Assembly: GCA_945873625.1 (NCBI GenBank)
Contig: CAMCDS010000001.1
Location: 1 to 64,000 of the forward strand
DNA: 64,000 bases
Origin: an uncultured Porphyromonadaceae bacterium
GTDB lineage: Bacteria; Bacteroidota; Bacteroidia; Bacteroidales; Muribaculaceae
Direction: 5' to 3'
Under the pieces are notes generated by a model, which worked only from the letters and a program-made list of their open reading frames with translations, did no database searches and had not been told where the DNA came from. A program made the position numbers and the translations under genes. Positions 25,393 through 34,388 of this stretch are shown in pieces (the stretch's first letter is position 1; every line of letters begins with the position of its first letter).

Positions 25393-28368
25393 ATGCAGAA
25401 CAAAGGGTTTATCAGCACCATTGCGATTCTTCTGATCCTTATCTGCGGCTTTTATATTTCATTTTCTTTCGTTACCTCTCATTATGAGAAGAAAGCTGAG
25501 GAATATGCCGCGAGGGTCTCGAAGACGCACGACGTCACCAACGACGTTTACAAGCAAAGTCTGAAGCAATTCAACGACTCCATCGACAAGGAGAAGGTAT
25601 ATCTTACCTACACCTATAATCAGGTACGCCAGATGGAGATCGGCCTCGGCCTCGACCTCAAGGGAGGTATGAACGTCGTGCTCGAGATCAATGTTCCCGA
25701 CATCCTGCGGCAGTTCGCCTCCGGCCAGCAGCAGCTCAACCAGATCAACGGCGCCATCGCAAAGGCGGAGGCCGACGGAGCAAAAAGCTCCGACAAGGAC
25801 TTCGTGCAGCGCTTCGCTTCGTATCTCCAGCCGGGCACCATGGCCTCGCTCTTCAATCGCGAAGGCGAGTTCCTCGGCAAGATCAAGAGCAATTCGTCGA
25901 ACGCCGAAGTTACCGCCGCTCTTCAGGAGCAGGTCAACAGCCAGGTCGACGCAGCGTTCAACATCTTCCGCACGCGTATCGACCAGTTTGGCGTAGTAGC
26001 CCCCAACATCCAGAAGCTTCAGGACAAGACCGGACAGATCCTCCTCGAGCTCCCGGGCGTCAAAGAGCCCGAGCGCGTTACCGAGCTTCTGAAATCGTCG
26101 GCCAACCTCGAATTCTTTGAGGTCTACAACTACAACGAAATCAAAAACGACCTCAACGCCTTCGCTCAGGCTTTCGCAGCCCAGGACACCGTCAGCAAGA
26201 CCAACCTCATTCAGCTTCTCGGTGGCCCGCAGCGCGACGGCAGCCCCGTGATCGGTCTTGTGGCTCCCGCCGACCGCCGCATGGTAGACAGCATCCTCAA
26301 TACTCCTCTTGCAAAGCAGAAGCTCCCCAGCGATTTCCGTGCCGTATGGGAAGTGAAAGCCACCGAGATGCCCATAGCCGACGCCAACGGACAGCCCGTC
26401 AAGAAGAGCGACGGCACTTATAAGACCACTCCCTACTGGCAGCTCATCGCCATCAAAGGCGAGGCAGCCCTCGAAGGCGACGCCGTGGTTTCCGCTTCGT
26501 CGGAATTCGACAACATGCAGGGCAACATGGTCAACATGCGAATGAACGACGCAGGCGCACAGGCCTGGGCCACCATCACCCGCAACAACATCGGCCGCCC
26601 CATTGCCATCGTGCTCGACAACGCCGTCTACTCCTTCCCGAACGTAAACAACGAAATCACCGGCGGCTCGTCGCAGATCACCGGCAACTTCACCCCCGAA
26701 GAGGCCAACGACCTTGCCAACGTGCTCAAATCCGGTAAGATGTCGGCCCGCGTAGACGTGGTCAGCAACAACGTTATCGGTCCCTCGCTCGGCGCCGAAG
26801 CCATCCAGAAGGGCTTTATCTCCTTCATCGTGGCCCTCGTGCTACTGATGATCTACATGATTGCCATCTACGGCCTCATCCCCGGACTCGTGGCCAACAT
26901 CGGCATCATGCTCAACCTCTACTTCACGCTCGGCATCCTCGCCTCCTTCCAGGCAGTGCTCACCCTCTCGGGTATAGCCGGTATCGTGCTCTCGATGGGT
27001 ATGGCCGTCGACGCCAACGTGCTTATCTTCGAACGCACCAAGGAAGAGCTCCGCAACGGCAAGAAGCTGCGCCAGGCCATCAAGGACGGCTACAGCAACG
27101 CCTTCTCCGCAATCTTCGACTCCAACCTCACTTCGGTAATCACAGGCGTGATTCTGCTCATCTTCGGTTCCGGCCCCATCAAGGGCTTCGCCACCACGCT
27201 CATCATCGGCCTCGTCTGCTCGTTCTTCACCGCAGTGTTCCTCACCCGCATCGCCTTCGACCTCCTCACCAAGAACGGCCGCAACGCCGGACTCTCGTTT
27301 GAGACAGGCATCAGCCGCAAGATGCTCGCCAACACGAAGTTCAACTTCATCGGTTCGAGCAAGGTGTCGGCATGCGTATGGATCTTCCTCATCGTGGTGT
27401 CGATCGCATCGCTCGCCATCCGCGGCATGAACCAGGGCATCGACTTCTCGGGCGGACGCAACTACGTGGTGCAGTTCGACAAGGAAGTCAATCCGCAGGA
27501 ACTCCAGCAGAAGCTTGCCGACCTGCTCCAGACCGAAGCCAACGACAAGACCGTCAGCGTAGGCGTTATCACCATCGACAACCCCACCAAGGTACGTATC
27601 TCCACCAACTATAAGATCGACACCGAGACTCCCGGCATCGACAACGAGATTTCCGCACTCCTCTACAAGGGTCTGCAGAGCGAGCTCACCGGCAAAGACG
27701 GCAAGGTGATGGACATGAACTCCTTTGTCATCGCCGACGAAAGCCGAGGCATCATCTCGATTCAGAAAGTAGGTCCCTCCGTGGCCGACGACATGAAGCG
27801 CGACGCATTCTGGGCAGTAGGCATCGCAGTAGTCTGCATGTTCCTCTACATCCTGCTCCGATTCCGCAACATCGCCTTCTCCGTAGGCGCCGTGGCAGCC
27901 GTGGCTCTCACAGCCTTCCTGATCATCGGCTTCTACTCCGTATGCTGGGGCTTCTTCCCCTTCTCCATGGAGGTCGACCAGTCGTTCATCGCAGCCATCC
28001 TGACAATCATCGGTTATCAGATCAACGACACCGTGGTGGTATTCGACCGCGTGCGCGAAATGATGAAGCTCTATCCGAAAGAAGACCGCTTCCTCACCTT
28101 CAACAAGGCCCTCAACACCACACTGACCCGTACGATCAACACGTCGTTCTCGACTCTGCTCGTGCTCCTCTGCATCTTCTTCCTCGGCGGCGACACCATC
28201 CGCTCCTTCACCTTCGCAATGATCTTCGGCGTGATAGTCGGCACATTCTGCTCGCTCTTCTGCGCAGCGCCCGTAGCCTACGCCATCATCCGCAAGGGAG
28301 GCAAGAAAGCAACTGCCACAGTAGCCGAAGCCGAGACGAAGCTCGAAGGCAACCGTCGCTTCAGATAA
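25393..28368 (+). CDS. secDF: Fused protein translocase subunit SecDF
   Basis: This membrane protein uses the proton gradient to help SecYEG pull proteins across the inner membrane. The 991-residue polypeptide joins SecD (about 1-640) and SecF (about 650-991), the usual Bacteroidetes arrangement. SecD features are an N-terminal helix, GLDLKGGMNVVLEI near residue 86, the P1 periplasmic domain, and the membrane block with GMAVDANVLIFERTKEEL near 535. SecF features are GIDFSGGRNYVVQF near 683 and a second six-helix block with GYQINDTVVVFDRVRE near 877. Its length is normal. It is probably monocistronic, with a terminator at 28416. Confidence 0.96.
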   Translation: MQNKGFISTIAILLILICGFYISFSFVTSHYEKKAEEYAARVSKTHDVTNDVYKQSLKQFNDSIDKEKVYLTYTYNQVRQMEIGLGLDLKGGMNVVLEINVPDILRQFASGQQQLNQINGAIAKAEADGAKSSDKDFVQRFASYLQPGTMASLFNREGEFLGKIKSNSSNAEVTAALQEQVNSQVDAAFNIFRTRIDQFGVVAPNIQKLQDKTGQILLELPGVKEPERVTELLKSSANLEFFEVYNYNEIKNDLNAFAQAFAAQDTVSKTNLIQLLGGPQRDGSPVIGLVAPADRRMVDSILNTPLAKQKLPSDFRAVWEVKATEMPIADANGQPVKKSDGTYKTTPYWQLIAIKGEAALEGDAVVSASSEFDNMQGNMVNMRMNDAGAQAWATITRNNIGRPIAIVLDNAVYSFPNVNNEITGGSSQITGNFTPEEANDLANVLKSGKMSARVDVVSNNVIGPSLGAEAIQKGFISFIVALVLLMIYMIAIYGLIPGLVANIGIMLNLYFTLGILASFQAVLTLSGIAGIVLSMGMAVDANVLIFERTKEELRNGKKLRQAIKDGYSNAFSAIFDSNLTSVITGVILLIFGSGPIKGFATTLIIGLVCSFFTAVFLTRIAFDLLTKNGRNAGLSFETGISRKMLANTKFNFIGSSKVSACVWIFLIVVSIASLAIRGMNQGIDFSGGRNYVVQFDKEVNPQELQQKLADLLQTEANDKTVSVGVITIDNPTKVRISTNYKIDTETPGIDNEISALLYKGLQSELTGKDGKVMDMNSFVIADESRGIISIQKVGPSVADDMKRDAFWAVGIAVVCMFLYILLRFRNIAFSVGAVAAVALTAFLIIGFYSVCWGFFPFSMEVDQSFIAAILTIIGYQINDTVVVFDRVREMMKLYPKEDRFLTFNKALNTTLTRTINTSFSTLLVLLCIFFLGGDTIRSFTFAMIFGVIVGTFCSLFCAAPVAYAIIRKGGKKATATVAEAETKLEGNRRFR

Positions 28369-28415
28369 GCGGCACCTGCTGACGCAGATTCCATCCCCCC
28401 GATAAATTTTTCCAC

Positions 28416-28450
28416 CGCTCCCTGCCGCCCGCCGGCAGGGAGCGCTTTGT
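28416..28450 (+). terminator. Terminator of secDF
   Basis: A 12-bp perfect stem, CGCTCCCTGCCG (28416-28427) with CGGCAGGGAGCG (28433-28444), is followed by CTTTGTTTG. Confidence 0.8.
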
Positions 28451-28518
28451 TTGCCCCCGCCTCCCCGCCCCGCCCCGCGGCCAGCTTCTACTTCCCAAAG
28501 CGCTCGCCTTCCCTTCCT

Positions 28519-28550
28519 CGCGCCGGCAAAGCCTCGCGCCGGCAAAGCCT
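28519..28550. repeat. Tandem 16-bp duplication
   Basis: CGCGCCGGCAAAGCCT occurs twice back to back (28519-28534 and 28535-28550) without mismatch. Confidence 0.9.
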
Positions 28551-28555
28551 GTCCC

Positions 28556-28866
28556 GGGGCGAGCTGAAGCTCACCCCCCCGGGACAAACGGCTGCGCACC
28601 CTCATGCCCCCATCTCGCCCGCGAGCAGCTCTGCCTCCCCTGCGCAAGCAGCAGCCGCGCAGGCCGCGGCGCCTGAAAGCCGAGAAAAAAAGAGAGGCTG
28701 AAAAGCTGAGGGAGAAAAGGAGAAGCCCAGGAGAAAAGGAGAAGCAAAAAGGAAGAAGGGATAGGCTGATGGACCTGAGAGGCTGAGGAGAAAAAGAGAG
28801 GCTAAATGGAGAGGCAGAGATGGGTGGCGCAGCCGTTTGTCTTTGGGTGCGAGCTTAAGCTCGCCC
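28556..28866. repeat. Large inverted-repeat structure with purine tract
   Basis: The arms 28556-28601 and 28822-28866 are near-complementary. Shared blocks are GGGCGAGCT-AAGCTC and GACAAACGGCTGCGC. The right arm contains the 16-bp palindrome GCGAGCTTAAGCTCGC. Between the arms, about 28681-28820 is almost all purine on the plus strand, with repeated GAGAAAAGGAGAAG and GAGAGGCTGA units. No credible gene is seen in the whole 681-bp gap between secDF and tyrS. Confidence 0.8.
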
Positions 28867-28971
28867 ATCGTCCGCCCCGCCTCAAGCCCCCGCCCGCGCT
28901 TTCTGGCCAGCCGCTCCCCTCTCTTTGAGAAGCGGCGGCTGCTGTTGCTGCTTTTTTAGCGGCAGGGGCGC

Positions 28972-29008
28972 AAAAAAAGCTGCGCCGGGCCGAAGGGCGG
29001 GGCGCAGC
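28972..29008 (-). terminator. Terminator of tyrS
   Basis: On the minus strand, GCTGCGCC / GGCGCAGC forms an 8-bp stem followed by seven T residues. It lies 42 bp beyond the tyrS stop. Confidence 0.85.
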
Positions 29009-29049
29009 CTGTGTAGGGCGTAGAGTCCGGAAGGAGTGGGATGAGGGGG

Positions 29050-30345
29050 TCAGCGGGCGAGGATGAGGAAGTAGTTTTTCTTGCCGCGCTGGGCGAGGAT
29101 GTATTTGCCGTTGAGGAGGGCATCGGCGCCGATTACGGCGTTGGGGTCGGTGGTCTTCTCTTTGTTGATGCTGACACCGCCGGCCTGCACCATCTTGCGT
29201 GCCTCTCCCTTGGAGGGGAACACCTTGGTCTCGGTGGCGAGGAGGTCGAGCAGGGGCACCCCGGCGTCGATCTTGGCTTTATCCACCTCAAACTGAGGCA
29301 CGCCTTCAAATACGTCGAGGAGCGTCTTTTCGTCGAGCGAGAGGAGCGCCTCGCGTGCCTGATTGCTGAAGAGAATCTTGCTTGCCTCGACGGCTGCCTC
29401 GTAGTCGGCCTCGCTGTGGACCATCACGGTGAGTTCGCGGGCGAGACGCTTCTGCAGGGGACGCTGACCGGGATCGGCGGCATGCTCCTCTGCGAGGGCG
29501 GCTATCTCCTCCTGCGTGAGGAATGTGAATATCTTGAGGTATTTCTCGGCATCCTCGTCGCTGACGTTGAGCCAGAACTGATAGAACTTGTAGGGCGACG
29601 TATAGCGCGGGTCGAGCCAGACGTTTCCGCTCTCCGTCTTGCCGAATTTGCCTCCGTCGGCCTTGGTGATAAGCGGGCATGTGAGGGCGAACACCTCTCC
29701 GCCGGTCTTGCGGCGTATGAGTTCAGAGCCGGTGGTGATGTTGCCCCACTGGTCGGAGCCTCCGAGCTGCAGTTTGCATCCCTTCTCCTGATAGAGGTGG
29801 AGGAAGTCGAAGCCCTGAAGGAGCTGATAGGTGAATTCGGTGAACGAGAGTCCGTCGCGTGCCTCGCCGTTGAGGCGCTTCTGCACCGACTCCTTGGCCA
29901 TCATGTAGTTGACGGTGATATGCTTCCCTATCTCGCGCGCGAAGTCGAGGAAGGTAACGTCTTTGGTCCAGTCGTAGTTATTGACCAGCTCTGCACGGTT
30001 GGGCGCGTCAGACTCGAAGTCGAGAAACTTGGCGAGCTGCTTCTTGATTGCCTCCTGGTTGTGGCGCAGGGTGGCCTCGTCGAGGAGGTTGCGTTCGGCC
30101 GACTTGCCCGAGGGGTCGCCTATCATGCCTGTGGCCCCGCCCACGAGGGCGAGGGGTTTATGTCCGCAGCGCTGGAAATGGCGGAGCATCATCACTCCGC
30201 AGAGGTGGCCGATGTGGAGGCTGTCGGCCGTAGGGTCGATACCGAGGTAGGCGGTGGTCATCTCTTTGGCGAGCTGTTCCTCCGTGCCGGGCATCATGGT
30301 GTGGATCATTCCGCGCCAGGTGAGTTCCTTTATAAAGTCCTTCAT
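29050..30345 (-). CDS. tyrS: Tyrosyl-tRNA synthetase
   Basis: This enzyme charges tRNA-Tyr. The 431-residue class I enzyme has [16 protein letters not shown] (HIGH box near residues 41-44) and the tyrosine-binding [30 protein letters not shown] near 170-200. The KMSKS-type loop KFGKT lies near 230, and a C-terminal S4 RNA-binding domain follows ([20 protein letters not shown], from about 365). All motifs are intact. It follows the M28-family gene by 16 bp on the same strand, so the two are likely co-transcribed. Confidence 0.97.
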   Translation of the reverse strand: MKDFIKELTWRGMIHTMMPGTEEQLAKEMTTAYLGIDPTADSLHIGHLCGVMMLRHFQRCGHKPLALVGGATGMIGDPSGKSAERNLLDEATLRHNQEAIKKQLAKFLDFESDAPNRAELVNNYDWTKDVTFLDFAREIGKHITVNYMMAKESVQKRLNGEARDGLSFTEFTYQLLQGFDFLHLYQEKGCKLQLGGSDQWGNITTGSELIRRKTGGEVFALTCPLITKADGGKFGKTESGNVWLDPRYTSPYKFYQFWLNVSDEDAEKYLKIFTFLTQEEIAALAEEHAADPGQRPLQKRLARELTVMVHSEADYEAAVEASKILFSNQAREALLSLDEKTLLDVFEGVPQFEVDKAKIDAGVPLLDLLATETKVFPSKGEARKMVQAGGVSINKEKTTDPNAVIGADALLNGKYILAQRGKKNYFLILAR

Positions 30346-30361
30346 ATAGTGTATGTTTGTG

Positions 30362-31315
30362 TTATTTTGTTCCGTAAATGAGATTGAGCATAGTCTGGCC
30401 GACGGCGTCGAGCGTCGAGCGGTCGATGGCCGTCATGTCGTCGGCACCCGTGTGCCATGCGGGATGGAAACCGTCGCGGTAGTCGATGATGTCGACGGCC
30501 GGGATTCCTGCGTCGATAAACTGGCGGTGGTCGTCGGTAACGGCTCCTCCGAGGCGGTTTGGAAACCTGTCGGCATATCCTGCTGCGGCCGCGGCTGTAT
30601 AGATGCGGTCGAGCAGCGCGGGGTCGCTCTGCTGCGAGAAGTATTCGCGCGGGAATACGGCACCGGTGCCGCCGACCATGTCGAGCACTATCACCTCCGA
30701 AGGCGTATATCCCTCCGGCATATTGGCCACGAAATGGCGTGCGCCGAGGGCCCACGAGTCTTCGTCGGATTCCGAACCCCAGTCTTCGGCGTCAACGAAG
30801 AGGATGTCAATCCCCTTCGGCGAAGGATTGGCACCGGCTGCACGGGCTATCTCAAGAAGCACGCCCACGCCGCTTGCTCCGTCGTTGGCACCGTCCACGG
30901 GACGCCCGGCACGCTCCGGGTCGGCATCCTCGTCGGCCCATGGCCGGCAGTCCCAGTGGGCCACGAAGAGGGTGCGCTCCTCAGCGTCGGTATTGAAACG
31001 GCCGAAGATGTTGCGCATCGAGAGGGGCGTGCCGTCGAAAGCCTTTACCACAGCGCGCTGCTCGCTGACGTCGGCTCCGTGGCGGCTGAGTTCAGCCACG
31101 AGCCAGTCGCCGGCGCGGCGGTGCGCCTCGGTGTTGGGCACGCGCGGCCCGAAAGCCACCTGCTTTTCGATATAGCTGTAGGCCGAGTCGGCCGAGAAGG
31201 GCACGGCCGGCAGGGCAGCCTGCGTCTCGGCGTCGGCACGGTCGGCGCTGACGGCCTTGCCGCCACACGAACAAAGGGCCAGCGAGGCCGCAAGCATTAC
31301 GATTATCTTTTGCAT
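30362..31315 (-). CDS. M28-family zinc enzyme, probable glutaminyl-peptide cyclotransferase (lipoprotein)
   Basis: The 317-residue protein has a lipoprotein signal ([11 protein letters not shown], Cys near 17), so it sits in the periplasm or envelope. The M28 fold is shown by the metal sites [11 protein letters not shown] near residue 120, [18 protein letters not shown] near 145, [11 protein letters not shown] near 177, VVLDMVGG near 213 and a late WHTGADD His. The HWDxRPxADxD pattern is the one seen in Bacteroidetes glutaminyl cyclases, which convert N-terminal Gln of exported proteins to pyroglutamate. Assignment as cyclase rather than aminopeptidase is inference. It is the first gene of the pair with tyrS. 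Confidence 0.82.
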   Translation of the reverse strand: MQKIIVMLAASLALCSCGGKAVSADRADAETQAALPAVPFSADSAYSYIEKQVAFGPRVPNTEAHRRAGDWLVAELSRHGADVSEQRAVVKAFDGTPLSMRNIFGRFNTDAEERTLFVAHWDCRPWADEDADPERAGRPVDGANDGASGVGVLLEIARAAGANPSPKGIDILFVDAEDWGSESDEDSWALGARHFVANMPEGYTPSEVIVLDMVGGTGAVFPREYFSQQSDPALLDRIYTAAAAAGYADRFPNRLGGAVTDDHRQFIDAGIPAVDIIDYRDGFHPAWHTGADDMTAIDRSTLDAVGQTMLNLIYGTK

Positions 31316-31340
31316 GGCACAAAATTAGTGATTATCTTTG
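31310..31340 (+). promoter_or_regulatory. Promoter of the GT11-like gene
   Basis: TTG (31310-31312), 20 nt, TATCTTTG (31333-31340). It overlaps a divergent promoter on the other strand. Confidence 0.65.
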
Positions 31341-31350
31341 CAATCTCAAA
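31320..31350 (-). promoter_or_regulatory. Promoter of the M28/tyrS operon
   Basis: On the minus strand, TTTG (31350-31347), 19 nt, TAATTTTG (31327-31320). The expected start near 31313 coincides with the annotated ATG (31315). The mRNA may therefore be nearly leaderless, or translation may begin at the next ATG (31297). Confidence 0.65.
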
Positions 31351-31384
31351 ATAATAAGTGGCATAAATCGGAATAGCAACGCAG

Positions 31385-32197
31385 ATGATATACGTCAGAG
31401 ACAAAGGACAGATGTGCAACAACGTGCTGCAATACGCGCACGTCTACGCATTCGCACGCGAACACGGCAGGAGGTCGGTTTCCATGCGTTTCGCCTACAA
31501 GTATCAGTATTTCAACATCTGCAAGACACGCGGCCACAACTTCTTCCGCTATCTCTGGGCCAAGACGGCCTGCACACGCGGCTGGATACCGACCGTGAGC
31601 TACGACACTCCCGGCGAGGTGTCGGCAGCCAAGGAGCAGGCGATACTGCGTCCGGGCAGCGTGGTGGTGCAGGGATGGGAAGTGAGGTTCTACGACCTTT
31701 TCCTCAAATACATCGATGAAATCCGCTCCCTCTTCGGCTTCCTGCCCGAGGTAAGCCGGGCTGTGGCACCCCTTGTGGCCGAGGGCGAGGGCGGAGTGCG
31801 CCTCGGCGTGCACGTAAGGCGTGGCGATTATGCACGATGGAAAGGGGGGCGCTACCTTTTCGACGACAGGCAGTATGCACGCGTGGCGGCTTCGTTCGCG
31901 GCCCTTCATCCGGGCACGAAGCTGACCGTCTACGTATGCAGTAACGACCCGAACCTCGACCCCGACGTCTACCGCAAGGCGCTGCCCGACGCGAAAATCA
32001 TCTTCCCGAAGGGCAATCCGGGGGAAGACCTCTGCCTGCTCTCGCAGTGCGACGCGCTGATCGGGGCGCCGAGCACGTTCTCGCTTGTGGCGTCGATGTA
32101 TCGCGACCTGCCCCTCTACTGGATAGAAGACCCCGACAAACCTCTTGAAGAGTGCGACTTCGGACGGTTTGAACGCCTTTTCAAAGAAATCAAATAA
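31385..32197 (+). CDS. GT11-like glycosyltransferase (fucosyltransferase-related)
   Basis: The 270-residue cytosolic protein resembles alpha-1,2-fucosyltransferase-type enzymes (GT11). The N-terminal segment GQMCNNVLQYAHVYAFAREHG corresponds to the GxLGNQLFQYA region, though the glycine/leucine pattern is degenerate. Near residue 145, GVHVRRGDYARWKGGRYLFD contains the HxRRGDY motif that binds the GDP-sugar. The C-terminal half has the DALIGAPSTFSLVASMY motif typical of the family. The acceptor is unknown. It stands alone between convergent and divergent genes, away from the polysaccharide cluster. Confidence 0.78.
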   Translation: MIYVRDKGQMCNNVLQYAHVYAFAREHGRRSVSMRFAYKYQYFNICKTRGHNFFRYLWAKTACTRGWIPTVSYDTPGEVSAAKEQAILRPGSVVVQGWEVRFYDLFLKYIDEIRSLFGFLPEVSRAVAPLVAEGEGGVRLGVHVRRGDYARWKGGRYLFDDRQYARVAASFAALHPGTKLTVYVCSNDPNLDPDVYRKALPDAKIIFPKGNPGEDLCLLSQCDALIGAPSTFSLVASMYRDLPLYWIEDPDKPLEECDFGRFERLFKEIK

Positions 32198-32236
32198 GTA
32201 TACGGGCTGCCCTTTAGAGCTCGCTCTTAAAGCGGT

Positions 32237-33310
32237 TCAGACCCGGCGGCGCAGCCGGTGCAGCCAGAGGTAATAACCCGTGAGCGGAAGGATTGCTCCG
32301 GCGAGTGCCGCCAGCATATAGATAATACGCATGGGGAGTCCGCCCCACGAGCCGTTGTGGAGCGAGCCGGTCCAGCCGCTCACCTTGACGCGGCGCGGGC
32401 TCTCGGAATAGCGGTCTGCCCCGGTCATCACGTCAGTGCCCAGCTCAAACTTATAGACGTCGGCGGCACGGGCGTTGCCGAAAGCGCCGAGCGAGGCCTT
32501 CACCTCCCCTTCGGCCACCGTGAGCGTCTGCTCCGGAACCATGCGGCGTACCTGCTCAAGCTCCTTGTCCCACAACGCATAGTCAACCTCCTTACGAGGC
32601 GCGGCAGAAGTCGTTTTCACATTTTCCCCGCCGGAAGCACCCAGAAGCGCGTAATACCCCTTCGAAAACCAGTCGAACGACCACGTAAGACCTGTAACGC
32701 ACATAGCCATAAGGAAGAGCGACACATACATACCGCCGGCGTCGTGGAGCGCGAACCAGAAGGGGAACGCACCCTTGCGCACCGGGATGCGGAAGGCACG
32801 TCGGCGCGAACGGCGCGAACGCGGCCACCAGAGCACAAGCCCTGTGATGAGCACAATGAGCAGCACGAGCGTCGTGGTGCCTACAATGAGCGGCCCCCAT
32901 GCCACAGCCCCTTCGGCCGGGCGTCCGAACATCAGCGACCCGTGGAGCGAATGCATCGCCTTGAAGAAGGGGGGACGCACGCTCTCGCCGAGCACCCGCC
33001 CGGTGTATTGGTCTACGAGCACCGCCCGCCGACCTTTTCCGGCGATGTTCACCTTATACGGCCTATCGGCCGCTGCCGACACCTCCACGCCCGCCGCCCG
33101 CGCGGAATCGGGAAGCGAGGCCAGTGCCGCCGGCACTATCTCCGAGAGCGGACGGGGTGCTCCCGAAGAGGTTACTTTGTAGAGCTCCGGATGCAGGGCT
33201 TCGGTTATCTCTTTTTCAAACACAAGGGTGGCCCCCGAAAAGCATATCAGCACAATCAGCACGCCGAAGGGCACCGAGAGCCACAGATGGAGGAATCGCG
33301 AGAGTTTCAT
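32237..33310 (-). CDS. PepSY-associated transmembrane protein
   Basis: The 357-residue protein matches the PepSY_TM plan. A first helix (WLSVPFGVLIVLICFSGATLVFEKEI) precedes a PepSY-type periplasmic domain with KVNIAGKGRRAVLVDQYTGRVLG. Two central helices (TTLVLLIVLITGLVLWWPRS; VSLFLMAMCVTGLTWSFDW) follow, then another periplasmic stretch with SLHNGSWGGLPMRI, and a last helix near residue 330. In Bacteroidetes such proteins often accompany iron-siderophore uptake genes and may be reductases, but no such genes are adjacent here. It lies 13 bp upstream of the end of the DUF5715 gene, same strand. Confidence 0.87.
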   Translation of the reverse strand: MKLSRFLHLWLSVPFGVLIVLICFSGATLVFEKEITEALHPELYKVTSSGAPRPLSEIVPAALASLPDSARAAGVEVSAAADRPYKVNIAGKGRRAVLVDQYTGRVLGESVRPPFFKAMHSLHGSLMFGRPAEGAVAWGPLIVGTTTLVLLIVLITGLVLWWPRSRRSRRRAFRIPVRKGAFPFWFALHDAGGMYVSLFLMAMCVTGLTWSFDWFSKGYYALLGASGGENVKTTSAAPRKEVDYALWDKELEQVRRMVPEQTLTVAEGEVKASLGAFGNARAADVYKFELGTDVMTGADRYSESPRRVKVSGWTGSLHNGSWGGLPMRIIYMLAALAGAILPLTGYYLWLHRLRRRV

Positions 33311-33323
33311 GGTCGTAAATGTT

Positions 33324-34031
33324 TCAACGAACTACGGTAACGTGGAAGCAACCCGTCTTGCGCTCATACTTCACCATGCAGCGATGGCTGTTGCGCAAGT
33401 CGAAGAGCACGTCGCCGAGCGTATTCTTGAGCTGTTCCTGCGTCATGGACCTGTTGGGGTTGTTTTCCGGAAAACGGACGTAGGAGATGTCGAATGTGGT
33501 TCCGAACTTATGGGTCGAGGAGTCGGTTGCGTTTACGTTCACCCGGCGCAGGCGTTTCACCGTGGCCGACGTGCGCAGGAGCGAGGTAACCATGATGCGG
33601 TAGCCCTTCACGCCCTTCTTCCCGAGCGAGTCGATGAAGTTGCGGCCCACGTCTTCGAGCAGCCCGGCCGCCTCGGGCACGAGATAGGGCATCGAATGGG
33701 TAAGCTCGTCGACCTCATAGAGGGGATTGCTCGTGATATGGCGTATCGGGCGCGAGGTATGGTAAGCCCCTCGGAGGTCTTCAATCGGCTTGATGCCGAG
33801 GCGCTCGGCATGCACATACTGCTGGCGGTTGGAATCGTTGAACGTCTTTGCCAGCCCCCGTCCGCGTTCCACGGGCGTGAGCGTAATCCGTGAGGCGTCG
33901 GAGTCGGGAGCCGCGACTGCCTGAGTCTGTGCCGAATCCTCGTCCGTCTTCTCCCCTCCGCCCGAGCAGGCGGCAAAGAGCATCAGGGAGGCGGAGAGTA
34001 TGAGAGAACCTAAGCGGTAGATATGTTTCAT
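33324..34031 (-). CDS. DUF5715 family lipoprotein (M15 peptidase-like)
   Basis: The 235-residue lipoprotein has signal LILSASLMLFAAC (Cys near residue 22) followed by a low-complexity Ser/Asp/Thr spacer. The folded part contains YEVDELTHSMPYLVPEAAGLLEDVG and VTSLLRTSATVKRLRR. The motif DSSTHKFGTTFDISYVRF follows, with the HxxGxxxD metal site of D,D-carboxypeptidase-like M15 enzymes. A C-terminal MVKYERKTGCFHVTVV supplies another His. Cell-wall peptide cleavage in the periplasm is plausible but unproven. The start at 34031 begins the signal peptide. Confidence 0.82.
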   Translation of the reverse strand: MKHIYRLGSLILSASLMLFAACSGGGEKTDEDSAQTQAVAAPDSDASRITLTPVERGRGLAKTFNDSNRQQYVHAERLGIKPIEDLRGAYHTSRPIRHITSNPLYEVDELTHSMPYLVPEAAGLLEDVGRNFIDSLGKKGVKGYRIMVTSLLRTSATVKRLRRVNVNATDSSTHKFGTTFDISYVRFPENNPNRSMTQEQLKNTLGDVLFDLRNSHRCMVKYERKTGCFHVTVVR

Positions 34032-34051
34032 CTTCAAAAATGTTTGAAATG

Positions 34052-34059
34052 CAAAATTA
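34052..34059 (-). promoter_or_regulatory. Probable -7 element of the DUF5715 gene
   Basis: TAATTTTG on the minus strand lies 21 bp upstream of the start codon. A TTG occurs at 22 nt spacing, slightly long. Confidence 0.5.
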
Positions 34060-34172
34060 ATAAAAATCTCTGAAAAGGCAGCAACCGTGCAAACGTTTTT
34101 AGAAGCATCCGGAGAAAGGGTGCAAGGCTGAAACAAAGGGGGATAAACGCCGCATCAGCACTAAAACAAATG

Positions 34173-34208
34173 TAAGACCCCGTTCCCCAATATTTGTTAA
34201 CGCTGGGG
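34173..34208. repeat. 36-bp repeat, left arm of a perfect inverted pair
   Basis: These 36 bases are the exact reverse complement of 34786-34821. The unit is itself partly palindromic (GACCCC...GGGGTC). The two arms enclose 577 bp. Confidence 0.92.
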
Positions 34209-34234
34209 CGGTCAAGCGTCGTGCAGATGTGTTC

Positions 34235-34276
34235 GCGCAGTGAGGGAGCAATGCGGTTGCATTGTAACCGAAACAA
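34235..34276. repeat. Dispersed repeat, strongly diverged copy E (core only)
   Basis: AGTGAGGGAGCAATGCGG is followed by TTGCATTGTAACCGA. This parallels AGAGGGAGCGATGCGG, GCATCGAGACCGA of copies A-C. The hairpin is kept as CAATGC-GGTT-GCATTG, where a C-G pair of the other copies' stem partner position (G-C) has become A-T on both sides. Confidence 0.5.
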
Positions 34277-34388
34277 GCGGACGCAGATGCATGACGATTG
34301 GCCGGGGCGATGGTAATTTCTTCCCATGGATAACTGATAATAAATATGGTATACTTTTTAATTATTATGGTGGTATTCTTTTCAGATA

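Noticed and set aside
26842-28647. A 601-codon open frame on the minus strand opposite secDF
   Set aside because: Antisense shadow, Glu/Gly/His/Val-rich with no recognisable domain.
28441-29040. Possible small genes in the secDF-tyrS gap
   Set aside because: Short frames consist of low-complexity Arg/Pro/Glu/Lys-rich translation of the repeat structure.
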